Positions 11,011 through 21,961 of a stretch of 64,000 nucleotides of DNA are shown piece after piece. Location: assembly GCF_001625215.2 (NCBI RefSeq), contig NC_030385.2, positions 45,223,598 to 45,287,597 on the forward strand, written 5' to 3'. Position 1 is the stretch's first letter. Each line of letters begins with the position of its first letter. The notes beneath the pieces were generated by a model. It worked only from the letters and a program-made list of their open reading frames with translations, ran no database searches and was not told where the DNA came from. Position numbers and translations under genes: made by a program. This DNA comes from Daucus carota subsp. sativus (lineage: Eukaryota > Streptophyta > Magnoliopsida > Apiales > Apiaceae).

Positions 11011-11950
11011 GAGACAGAGTATCGGATTTGTTACGACAATAACATATTTTATCAGGTCTACAAAGTCTTGGTGAAGAATCCAGTCCTCGTAATAAAAGCC
11101 CAAACTTGTTCTGGAAAATCCAAAGTTTTAACTTTTAAACAAACAAGTCCAAAATGTGTTGTGCACAACCAGACATAACCTGGGCTTCTCAGCCTGGCTC
11201 CCCGTTTTGGACTTTTGGTCGAGCACGTCTAGTCTCTTGTCATGATTTTTCGTCAGGAGCACCAGTAGCGATCCGAATATATGTCAAATTTTGACAAATA
11301 AATTATTTTATTGACATAAAATGTTCAACAAACAAGCATCAAAATACAGTTTACTAATTTCAGAATAAAAATTGCAGTTTACTAAAGTACAGTTGAGACA
11401 AATCTCCGAACGATGAACTATAACGCTATTGTGAAATAAAGAATCTAACATCCCAAAAATTTCAAAACTTAACATCGGATCACTGATAACTTTTATGGAA
11501 AGTACTCAAGATCTCACTGAAAAAAGATTAGATCTTGATTTTTTGTAAAAGTTGAGACATAGAAGAGAGGATGTGAGTTCAAAGATGGTTTAACGTTTAA
11601 TCGGTAGAATTATGAAGTTCTAGAAGATGAAAAAGTTACGGACTAATTTTTTAAAAATATTTTTACTTCTTTTAATAAATATGTCAATAAAAACAGAAGT
11701 CGATTATGCAAAACAAACTGGCCCTGAATATTTGTCAATTGAAAATGTTATCTTTTAAGTATCTCACTGTGCGGTCAAAAGACTCAAAATATATGTACCC
11801 ATAAAGCATTACTTGCAAGAGAACTATACCTTTCTCCTAAAGAAGATAATCCTTTGTGCGCGCCTAAATAAAGTAGGCTGCTTCTTTTACATTTAGAAGA
11901 ATTATTCTTAAATGACATAGTGATTTAGTCAAGATTCAGTCATATTATTA
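11011..11950. other. Intergenic spacer, no gene recognised
   Basis: AT-rich sequence with no family I recognise. The TTA-flanked MITE split an older sequence here: gtctctg/cagagac words lie on each side. I saw no promoter or RNA gene. Confidence 0.4.
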
Positions 11951-12236
11951 CTCCCCGTCTCCTTTTACATGTCTATTTTGCATTTCGAGAAGTTAAATTG
12001 ATCAATTTTTGACCAAACATTATAAATCATCTACTCATTATTTTATTTTTTTGATAAAAATCTACTCATTATTTTTAAAATCTGAAGGTTGCATATTAAA
12101 ATACATTAAATATACTTTCTATTGATATAATTTTTATTATTTTTCTCAATTATTTGATACATGTAAAGTTCAATCAAAATAAAGTCAATTTGACTGGTCA
12201 AAAGTCAAAATGAACATGTAAAAGGGACGGAGGGAG
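11951..12236. mobile_element. Stowaway-like (Tc1/mariner) MITE
   Basis: 286 bp, CTCCC...TCTCCTTTTACATG at one end and CATGTAAAAGGGACGGAGGGAG at the other, flanked by TA on both sides (11949-11950, 12237-12238). CTCCCTCCGTCCC termini with TA duplication define plant Stowaway-type elements. Confidence 0.8.
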
Positions 12237-12238
12237 TA

Positions 12239-12900
12239 ATAAATAAAATCACATGAGAAATACACTACAAGACAGTAGCGCAAGAAATTTCATGTTAAGA
12301 GTTAAACAACCATAACAACTCATTCAAGAACCATCCATCAAAAAAAAAAAAAAAAACTCATTCAAGAACTTGGTTTAAATAATCATAATAACTTATTCGA
12401 GAATATGAATTTCATTTGAAATACGGTAAATACTCTCTCTGAACCATAATTGTTGTCTTTATTTAATTCTTCAAATTCAAATTTATCTAGTTTTGACTAC
12501 CAATTTAATTATATACGCATATGATTATACAAATTCGTAAATTGAACGTTAAAACAGGATATCCAAATTTAATTATGATATTTTTTAAAATTAATTATGC
12601 GATAGACTTAATTTGTCGGTTGAAATTGGTCGATTTGAGTTTCAAAAACCAACGCAATTGAAAACGAAATCCAAAGCTATTTAATGGACACGACAATAGT
12701 ATATCACAAAATTTCCTAAGTTCAAATAATCTGCCTCCACCGGGAAAGCAAAAGCAGGGTTCACTTTATACTTCACTTGTGCACAATCATAGATGAAAAT
12801 GTCTTTTTCTTAACATGGAAGGAACATAAGCCATTATATATTCAAGAAAACATTATTTTATGTTGCAATGTACAAAACAGAGCAACAATTTGCAGTAGTT
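12239..12900. promoter_or_regulatory. Upstream region of the glucanase gene
   Basis: AT-rich, with an A-run (12343-12357) flanked by repeated ACTCATTCAAGAAC. A TATATA word at about 12834-12839 lies roughly 65 bases before the start codon and could be the TATA box. Nothing else recognised. Confidence 0.35.
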
Positions 12901-15484
12901 ATGTTGAATCTTCACTACAGTTTGTATTTGATGGTCTTCTTCATTCACCTCACAGCTCATCTTGCTAGTAAGTCTCATTTCATTCTTGATGCTTGATATG
13001 CACTTTGTAAACTAATGGTTTTCGATGATATTTTGAGCATAGTTCTCGTTTGAGTGAAACCTTGAGATATTTATAAAAATGTTATGTATGGTTCTCGATT
13101 CTTGATTTTCGTTTTGCAAAACTAATAAATTTTGTACTATGTTTTTGGTTTCGTAACAATTTGAATATAGTTCTCGTTTGAGTCAGACCTAGGTGTCTAT
13201 TAATTAAAGTGCTCCAGAGGGTTCTCAATTCTTGATTTTCGTTTTGTAACTAACAAATCAGTCATGTGTTTTTGGTTTTCCATAACATTTTGAGTATAGT
13301 TCTTGTTTGAGTCAGACATTCGTGTTTGTTTATAAAAGTCTGCTCTGTACATGCAGAATCAGAACCGTTTATTGGAATAAACTACGGCCAAGTTGCCGAT
13401 AATCTGCCGCCACCTGCTGCAGCAGCAAAGCTGTTGCAGTCCACCGCGATCGAGAAGGTGCGTTTGTACGGTGCTGATCCTGCCATAATCAGTGCATTTG
13501 CCAACACTGGAATAGGCCTCACAATCGGGTCAGCAAATGGAGACATACCAGCCATGGCAACCGATCCAAATTACGCGAAAAGTTGGCTTGATAATAATGT
13601 GCTTCCCTACTATCCAGCAAGCAACATTATTTTGATTAATGTTGGCAATGAAGTGATGATCTCTGGGGACAAGAATTTGATGACTCTGCTGCTCCCTGCC
13701 ATGCAAAATGTGCAAAATGCCCTTAATTCGGCTTCTTTAGGTGGAAAAATTAAGGTCTCTACGGTCCATTCTATGAATGTGTTGAAGCAATCTGAGCCGC
13801 CCTCGTCTGGGAGATTTGATCCGGGCTTGGAGGATTTTTTGAAGGGTTTGTTGAAGTTTAACAGTGAAAATGGATCCCCGTTTATTGTTAATCCATATCC
13901 TTTTTTCGCGTATCAGAGTGATCCTAGGCCTGAGACACTGGCGTTTTGCTTGTTTCAACCTAACTCAGGGCGGTTTGATTCGGGCACCAATATAAAGTAT
14001 ACCAACATGTTTGATGCTCAGGTGCAAATTTCTTATGAATTTTTTTTTTTTTTTTATGAATATAGCCCTTTTAATAAAATTGGATAGGAATATATGAACC
14101 TGAGTTATTTCATTGTTGATGATACGTTTTTATCATCAAGGCGTCTCTTAATCCTTTAAGTTCAATTTACTAATAGAGTATTTCTAGTGTGTGGCTGTGT
14201 GCCCATGCAATCACTTTTTATACAGGTGGAAATTTTTATTGGTAGAGTTTTTGTGCATGCAGAAGGTCCATCATTATTAATGAGATTGTGGCCGATAGAA
14301 ATCAACCAGGCACGCACTAGAAAATCCGTTTACTAATATAATGAAGTATGTGTAGGTGGATGCTGTCCGGTCTGCACTGAACGCGATGTCATTTAAAGAC
14401 GTCGAGATTGTGATTGCAGAGACGGGGTGGCCTTACAAAGGAGACGTTAACGAGGTAGGTCCAAGCATTGAGAATGCCAAGGCTTACAATGGAAACTTAA
14501 TAGCTCACCTGCGGTCTATGGTTGGAACTCCATTGATGCCAGGGAAATCAGTTGATACATATTTGTTTGCATTGTTCGACGAAGACTTGAAACCGGGACC
14601 TTCCTCTGAACGATCATTCGGAATTTATAAACCCGATCTTTCCATGGTCTATGACATTGAACTCTCTAAGAGTAACCAGGTCAGAATTCACTGTAAATAA
14701 AAACTGCTTTCTTTGTTTAATTGTTGCTTTGAGATCCTGGAAAACAATTTTCTTTGAAACAGATTTTCTATTAGACAGACTAACAACCACTTTTTAGTGA
14801 GGCATGATGACACGGGAGTCTTATGTACTCGTACGTGTCTGCATACTGATTTCATTTGTAATGTCTTTAGGCTCCATCCGTGCCCAAAAACCCGGCCACC
14901 CCATCTCCAACAAGAAAGCCAACAACTCCAACTCCAACTCCGACTCCGACTCTGACTCCGACTCCGATTCCGTCAGGAGGCACGAAACATGGTCCATGGT
15001 GTGTACCTAAGACAGGGGTATCACTTGCACAGCTACAAAGTAATCTGGATTATGCTTGCGCATTTGCAATAGACTGCAGTCCTATTCAACCGGGAGGATC
15101 TTGTTTCGAACCGAACATCGTGTCCTGTCACGCAGCCTATGCGATGAATCTCCTTTACCAAAATTCAGGAAGGAATCCATGGAACTGTGATTTCTCACAA
15201 ACAGCCATGCTCACATCAACTAATCCTAGTAAGTGGTTTAAAAGTTTTAGGAACATAACATCTACTCTGTGGCGGTCTGGTGGACTGATGATACCTTTTT
15301 TGTTAAGTGTTTTATTTTAATAAATTTTTATTCGTTTGTAAAAAAAAATATTGTCAACTTTTTTATATCGACTAAGGCTGTCTTGATTTCGTTACTTTGT
15401 GCCTCCAATCTACTTTTTTAAGAGTGCCTTAAATTGAAATTTGTAGGTTACGGTGGATGCACTTATCCTGGTGGGAGTACATGA
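12901..15484 (+). CDS. Glucan endo-1,3-beta-glucosidase, GH17 with C-terminal X8 (CBM43) domain
   Basis: Exons 12901-12967, 13357-14021, 14356-14679, 14871-15228, 15447-15484 (483 aa; phases agree at all four junctions). The start is chosen because exon 1 encodes a signal peptide (MLNLHYSLYLMVFFIHLTAH). The GH17 barrel begins EPFIGINYGQVADNLP; the proton donor Glu is in INVGNEVMISG and the nucleophile Glu in VIAETGWPYKGD. A Thr-Pro repeat linker (exon 4 start) joins it to an X8 domain with WCVPK, the CAFAIDCSPIQPGGSC core and a last Cys in exon 5 (YGGCTYPGG). There is no hydrophobic tail, so it is probably secreted to the wall rather than GPI-anchored. Known role of the family: hydrolysis of callose/beta-1,3-glucan; X8 binds it. 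Closest by layout to the Arabidopsis glucan endo-1,3-beta-glucosidase 7 type. Confidence 0.92.
13030..13335 (+). repeat. Tandem repeat of about 128 bp in glucanase intron 1
   Basis: AGTTCTCGTTTGAG recurs at 13041, 13169 and (as AGTTCTTG) 13298, and text between copies also matches (GGTTCTCRATTCTTGATTTTCG). About 2.4 diverged copies fill most of the intron. Confidence 0.75.
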
Positions 15485-16234
15485 ACTAGTCGAGAACTAT
15501 ATGCATAATTTTTCGGTGCTATTTTTTTCTGAAATACTGTAATTCGGCTGAGAAAAACTATATGTTACTGTTTGCAAGATCAAAGTATGTGAATTTTCAT
15601 CATTTCCGCTGTTGTACTTTGTTTACATGAATATAAAAATTATGCATATTTATGCTTGCAAATGAATTTCTACAACATAAAGCGATTTTGGACCTAAAAA
15701 AGCCTCGTTTGCTCCGCTTCTAATTGCACTTACTCACAAGTCTATTTTAAGCGGTTTAGATTATTGTTTGATATTAATATTGTTTTAGACAATAATAATA
15801 GTGTTTTACTCAAAAATGGTAAAAACTGTTTATTAAATTTAAAAATAGTCATTATAAACAATAGTTTTGACTCAAAACCAATATTGTTTTTATAAAAAAC
15901 AGCTCGCCTCAAATTTTATTAAAATCTCTAATCTAAAAAAACTCCTAAAAATATTTTTTTTGATTAGTTTTTTGAATTAAAACCTTTTTTTCAACTAAAA
16001 AACACATTTTGTTCATTATACATTTGAATAACATTTACTTACGATCCATTAATACTATACTATATTTTTAATATTAATTATGTAAAATTTTGATCAATAT
16101 TGTTCAATTGAATTTTTAAATTTCAGGCAAAAAAAGATACTATTAGCTAAAATCCTATGGTTCAAATCTCTGTCAATAAACTATATAGGAAAATGTGATA
16201 TGTCTCGTGATCATAATGTATGTGTTAGATACTA
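15485..16234. other. 3' flank of the glucanase gene and AT-rich spacer
   Basis: Contains the likely 3' UTR. No second gene or repeat boundary recognised. Confidence 0.4.
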
Positions 16235-16443
16235 CTCCCTCCGTTTCAAAATACATGTCCATTTTAGAAAAAAAAATTGTCTCAAAATACTTGTCCACTT
16301 CAACTTTGAATGTAAAGTTATACTATTTCCAAAATCAACTCTCCTCCACATATTTCAAATTTATATTTCCATGATCAACCATACACCACACATTAAATTA
16401 TGTGATTTCTTTAAAATGGACATGTAATTTGAAATGGAAGGAG
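16235..16443. mobile_element. Stowaway-like MITE (CTCCCTCCGTTTCAAA family), copy A
   Basis: 209 bp. Begins CTCCCTCCGTTTCAAAATAC, ends ATTTGAAATGGAAGGAG, TA on both sides (16233-16234, 16444-16445). Same family as 21076-21532 and shorter than that copy by two internal segments. Confidence 0.8.
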
Positions 16444-16445
16444 TA

Positions 16446-16809
16446 GTATACTGCCTTGTACAAAAATCAACGATTGGAAATAAAAGTTGCTGAAAGTGGC
16501 AATGAACAAAGCCCGATGATGAAAAGAGTCGACAAAAAGGGTCAGACTGAGACACTGCAATTTGTGTTGTACAGTTGCGCACTATCCTATCTTGGACCAT
16601 ATATCTCGATCTACTTTTAGAATTAATTTTATATGTTTACAATTCTGATCCCCATTATTTTCTATTTACTGGTTGAAAATGGATCTATGTATTATTGTTA
16701 GTTGTTAAGGTTCATGTATAAAATAATGATCATAAATTACTGAAATTCTATATTCTAATATATTTATAAAAAATGCACTGCATTACAGACTTCCCTATCA
16801 CATACATTA
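16446..16809. other. Intergenic spacer, no gene recognised
   Basis: AT-rich text between two mobile elements; nothing recognised. Confidence 0.35.
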
Positions 16810-17243
16810 TATACTTATATATAATAAGCGTAAGGGAGATAATTTGGTCGCATGGTCCTATGATCCAAAAGCTTATCATCCGTTAGATCGTATATTGAAC
16901 AAATAAACACCGTTAGAGTAGAACAAAATTAAATTCTGTTCTATAAGGAAACTGATATCTATTTGCATGTTTATAATTTTTTTTTCTGAATCCAAAACAA
17001 ATTCTGTCTTTCACGTATTTTTGGTTTTTTTTAATCCTGTATAATCTAATAGGAGGAGTTGGCATCACATATTCTACTTAAAATAATTTAAAATTTTATA
17101 GAAGGAATTTAATATTTTGGCATGATATATACAATTTTAATTTATTATTGATAAATTAAATTTTTTCACACCATTTAAAATATATTTAAAAAGTTTATAA
17201 ATAATTAAAAAGCTCTCGTGACTTGCACGGGCTATAAGCTAGT
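16810..17243 (+). mobile_element. Probable non-autonomous Helitron
   Basis: The 3' end reads CTCGTGACTTGCACGGG (small hairpin) followed about ten bases later by CTAGT, the expected Helitron hairpin plus CTRR-T terminus. The 5' part (TATATATAATAAGCGTAAGG) resembles plant Helitron starts, but the exact 5' base is not fixed. No coding capacity. Confidence 0.55.
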
Positions 17244-17302
17244 ATTATATATACTAATATAAAATTATAGATGTAAATGTAAGACAAAAATATAAAACTA
17301 AG

Positions 17303-17966
17303 TGTGTGTTTGGGAAGGGAGCTTCTGGGCTTAAAAGCTCAGAAGCCCGCTTCTTTCTTTTTGTGGTGCGTTTGGCAATCAGTCTTAAAGCACTTAATCA
17401 CACCAAAAGGAGCTGAAGATTAAAGCTTCAAAATACAGTTTTTTTTGATACGCAGCTTCTGCTTCTTTTCAGACGAACTCAGCGGCGCTAGTCTAAAAGT
17501 AATCCAGGCAAACAAGAAGGTAGTAATTGGCTGCATTGCATGTTTCTTTCATACTTCTTGCTAAACTATTTCATATATTAATTAATAAAAAATACCTTTG
17601 TATTTATATTAAATAAATATAAGTATTAAATAAATGATGTACCTTTTTACTTGTATTATCAGCAGTTATTAATTTTTTTTTGTTGCAGAGTTTAAAATAT
17701 TGAATTTGTAAAATATTTCATGTATTAATAATAAAAGGTCTTATATTATTATAATTTATTTTTTAAAAGAAAATAAATTATTATATTATAAAATTACTAA
17801 ACTATGTCAACTTATAAGTTAAGTTATCTAAACACTTAAAAAACTTATAAGTCACGGTATCCAAACACTTCTGATAACTTATAAGTCCAGACCAACTTCT
17901 GACTTCTAATCCACTTCTTTATTTTAAGCAATAAGTCACTTCTTTTAAGCACAGCCGAACGGCCCC
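17303..17966. mobile_element. hAT-like MITE, copy 2 of the local family
   Basis: About 664 bp from GTGTGTTTGGGAAGGGAG to ...CAGCCGAACGGCCCC. Flanks TAAGTGTG/TAAGTAAT share five bases only, so the target duplication is worn or absent. It is longer than copies 1 and 3 because of an AT-rich internal stretch. Confidence 0.6.
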
Positions 17967-18486
17967 TAAGTAATCAAGTTTTGTGTTGCTACAGCCTACA
18001 TTATAGAAAATGGACTGCTTGTGTGACCATCTGATTTACAGTATTATTAAGTGTCTAAAAATCTCCATTTTATTAAAATCTCCCATTGATTTTTAAAACT
18101 TTTAATATTAATTTATCGATTATATTTCAATTTGACTAAATATTTATTTATCAAAAAATTTCTAACAAATTTCTAATAAATCCTGAATTAATAGGTTAGT
18201 CGATTAATTTTGATTTCTAATTTTATTTTTTTTAGCATAGTGTTCTAGTGAACAATTGCACATGTTTGGGTCATGTAGTCAAAATTTAGCTGGGCTTCTC
18301 CTTTGTACGCTCGGTCTTAGTTTATTAATACCAGTTTCCATGTTTGGTTTAAGTAGGTAAAAAGAGCTGCAATAAACCTTTTTGCAAATTTAGCTCAACA
18401 ATAACACCGGTACTACTAGCTAGCTTACTTGCAAGTTAATTGCAAGTTCTAGCTAATATTGAGCTAGAGCTATATGTTTGTGTTGG
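17967..18486. other. Spacer upstream of the AT-hook gene
   Basis: AT-rich; promoter presumably within. The only repeated words seen are short (AGCTAG, GCAAGTT) just before the start codon. No other feature. Confidence 0.35.
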
Positions 18487-18798
18487 ATGGGGAAAAAGAA
18501 AGTGATTGCCAAGAGAAAAGAACTCTCAGTAGCCATTTCAGAATCATCAATGGCTGAACAAGAAGAAGGGCCACAGATTATCACCAGTCCGAGGAAACGA
18601 GGAAGACCTCGCAAAGTCGTTGAGCAAGAAACATCAGCTGAGGAGCAAGAAGATGAAACTGAAACTGATGATGACCACAAGAAACCTAAGACAAGTGACC
18701 TCGGTGCACTGAGGATTGAAGAAGAGCAAAAACAGCAGCAGCAGCCTCGGAGTAGCAGAGCTAAGCGAAAAGGCAAACCTAGAAAAAGCAGCACATGA
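18487..18798 (+). CDS. Small basic/acidic protein with an AT-hook motif
   Basis: A single-exon 103-codon frame starting at the first in-frame ATG (ATGGGG context). The N-terminus is basic (MGKKKVIAKRKE), followed by the canonical AT-hook core RKRGRPRKVV near residues 35-44, an acidic stretch (SAEEQEDETETDDD), a Gln run, and a basic tail (SRAKRKGKPRKSST) holding a second partial hook. AT-hooks bind the minor groove of AT-rich DNA, so a nuclear chromatin-associated protein is likely. I do not recognise a named gene. The short length and lack of intron leave some doubt, but composition and motif placement are unlike chance frames nearby. Confidence 0.65.
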   Translation: MGKKKVIAKRKELSVAISESSMAEQEEGPQIITSPRKRGRPRKVVEQETSAEEQEDETETDDDHKKPKTSDLGALRIEEEQKQQQQPRSSRAKRKGKPRKSST

Positions 18799-21075
18799 TT
18801 GTTATGTGTAATATTTGTAGTACTGGTTTTATGTTTGTGTTGTAGTGTAGATTAGTTGCTTGGCTGCATGTGAGATTACTAAAATTTTGTTCAAGAACAG
18901 ATTCAAGAATCATGCCATTGTCAACTGATGAATGATTTATATCCATATTTGAGGTTTCTGGTGATGAATATGAATGGTCTTGTATGCTGTACTATTGCAG
19001 TTTCTGTTTTCAGAGAAAGCTGATTTACTTTTTTTGATAATAAAGCCCTGCATCATATCTGTTGCTTTTGTCTTTGACTAGCTGAATTTAGCTTCCTCTC
19101 GCTCATTAATCGGTTCTCCTCTCAAGTCCTGGTTCCTCACCCAAAATTTGTTTGACTGAAGTAAATTTTTTAAAAAAATTATATAACTGCGTCGTGAATA
19201 GATTTTAAATTTGTCCAAAACTAACGAATTTGTTTAATTTGAAATAAAGAGAGTATTTAGGAGTACAATTGGGTGCCCCGGGATGTTTTGCTCGACTTAT
19301 TTCATAAATCTAAGGAGCTTGAGTATTAATTTCATATTTAAATATTATTTTTAAAATTAAGTATTTAAAAAATATTTAATATTTTTTAATATACTCATAA
19401 AAATAAGTATTTATCTAGAAAAAGGTAAACATTTACGTACACATTTATTTTCGAAAAATAAGGGAGCTTAAGCATCGAGCACGGTTGGTGTCAACTTTGG
19501 TTTTTCAATTTTTCTTGCCAATTGTGATTTGAGAGTTTGTTTGAATGTATTGTTGCTGACAATGCCAGCCTTTATGCCCCTACGGATGCCAACTTGGTGC
19601 TTCACGATCACGGGTACTGCCAAGTGCGAACTCATCATCTATTGTTACCAGACTTCTTTCAACTTGGGGGTTGCATGGGATGGGAGCTAATAATTTATTA
19701 ATTTTGAAGGATGTTTTTAGATTTTAAATTTAACAACTGGACAAATTCATTTTTATAAAATTTTCTAGAAAAATCGAAAATTCAAAGATCACACAAACAA
19801 ATATCACTAAATTAAGATAAAAAAATAAAATCGGACCTAGGCCGTCTAAAAGAAAATCAATTTACACTATGAAGAAGAATCGAAATATAAAGGTATAAAA
19901 CAACTGAGTTGTATAAAATTATAAAATCCTTCAAGAATGATGTCAAAAAAAAAGAGGTAACAAATTTGTAATATTCAAAATGAAAACTGCAGGAACAAAA
20001 TCAAGTATTGATATTATGACATTTGAGTCTTTGAAATAACAGAATGTGAACAAGTAATGCATAGCGGAAAAAGATCTTCCTGAAATGATATTATTTGTAA
20101 AGTTTTAATACAAACTCCATCTACTATGAATTTTTAAAATATAAAATAACAACTGAAATTTACGTACAAAATTATACAAATGATAGATTTTAGTATACTT
20201 ATAAACAAAATTTTGAAAAACTCAAAAAACAAAAATTGTAAATAACTAAAAGACCTCTCCGTTGACTAAAATCATAATATTGTGATTACAAATGAATCAT
20301 ATATGAATTTCATAAGAATTATGAATTTAGATTAAGAGAGAAAATAAAAAAAGAAATTTTTTGTTATAATTTTCTTGTTGGGCAATTTTTTAGCATTTGT
20401 TTTTCTAAATCCCCTCTTCTTACCCAAAACTAAAAATACACATAAAAAATTGCTATAAAATTTTGTCAAAATTTGTTATTTCTTCATCCACCGTTTTTTC
20501 TCCGGCTTTCTTTAACTAAAAAAATTTAAGAACGGAATATTAACATTGAGATTGATTATTGAAGTAGAAAACGCTTTTCATATTAAAGAAATTATTCCCT
20601 CACTCATCCTCTATAAATATAGCTTCCTCCCATATTTTACAAAAAATATATTTATGGTGACAAGTATAATTTGAAATTTATGTAATGCAATAGTGTTTTT
20701 ATATTTGTAAGTCACTTTTTTTGTGTGACTAAACAAGAAATGCCACCTGCATAATTCGAATTCTCGTTCATTCAAAAGCAATGCCCGTCTCTGTCTTTTG
20801 CGACAGAAATTTCAAAACCCGTTCATAAAAAAAAACTTATATGTAAAATTTAAATGAATGTCTATAGTAGGGTCATATATTATTATTAATAATGTAAATT
20901 GAATTTAAATACCATTTATATTTAGAAACATATTCAAAAATGACATATCATCCACAAATTAAGATTTGTGGATAACATTCATCTTATAAATTTTGTGCTC
21001 TCTTTGTACTGTTAAGACGGGTGATTCATCTGATAGACTGATACATTTAATGAAATCCATTTTCAAAATGAAGTA
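18799..21075. other. Long AT-rich intergenic region, no gene recognised
   Basis: Contains the 3' flank of the AT-hook gene and about 2 kb of AT-rich sequence. A lone end GAAATAAAGAGAGTATTTA near 19240 may be a worn MITE terminus. No coding frame with family features. Confidence 0.4.
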
Positions 21076-21532
21076 CTCCCTCCGTTTCAAAATACATGTG
21101 TATTTTTGAAATAAAATTTGTTTCAAAATATTTGTCAATTTCAACTTTTAATGTAAATTTATATTTCCAAAATCGACTCTCCATCACATATTTCAAATTG
21201 GGTTTGTCCAGTGTGTGCCCATGGGCACACATTATACACTAAAATTGATGGTTTTGGTGGATTTTGATTGGTGGACTTATGTAAATGCAGGGAGACCATC
21301 TTTATTTATGATTAGGTGACCAATAAATGCACCAAACTCATAGGAGTTAGTGCTTATTGTGTACTCATGGACAAACCATAGAAAAACCGTTTCAAATTTT
21401 ATATTTCCAAAATCAACCATATACCACATATTAGGTTTAATTAATGAATTAATACACCCTCTTTTTTCTCAAAATCCACTTTTGTTAAATTATGTGATTT
21501 TTTGAAAGTAGACATGTAATTTGAAACGGAGG
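21076..21532. mobile_element. Stowaway-like MITE, copy B, carrying a nested element
   Basis: Begins CTCCCTCCGTTTCAAAATAC, ends CATGTAATTTGAAACGGAGG, flanked by TA. Aligned with copy A (16235-16443) it has two extra segments: the insertion at 21200-21389, and about 54 bp near 21432-21485 that copy A lacks. Confidence 0.8.
21200..21389. mobile_element. Mutator-like MITE nested in the Stowaway-like MITE
   Basis: About 190 bp flanked by perfect 9-bp copies of TTTCAAATT (21191-21199, 21390-21398); the sister MITE has this word once. Ends: GGGTTTGTCCAGTGTGTGCC... and, in reverse complement, CGGTTTTTCTATGGTTTGTCC. A 9-bp duplication is the Mutator (MULE) length. Confidence 0.75.
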
Positions 21533-21961
21533 TAGAAACAACAAAAATCTGTTCGATTTGTTGTAATCAAAATCGAAATCTGCACTCCCCAGATTGACAC
21601 GCTACCTGATGTCGAATACAGGACATTTGCGATTTTAATAAGAAAGCTGCAAAAATAAAGCAAATATATTTTTTTATAATAAGTAACCTTTGCATCATTG
21701 AGGGAATTTTTATGTGCCAAATCATATAATGCTCATACAATGCAGTGTATTCTCTGCAATCTAACAACAACAAAATTTCAATATACAAAAAACTAAGATA
21801 GCTAGTATTGTTCATGTCAAGAATGATGAAAAAAATGACTTGTATGCCTCAAAAAAGACAAAACTAAGCTGTCTCCTTCTAAATACTCTAATTCTTTAAG
21901 GTGGAGAGAATATACCGTAATTTGAAGATCAGGAGATGCAAACGAACTCAACAACATGATT

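Noticed and set aside
12426-12560. Possible half of a Stowaway-like MITE (TACTCTCTCTGAACCATAAT)
   Set aside because: No opposite terminus within range.
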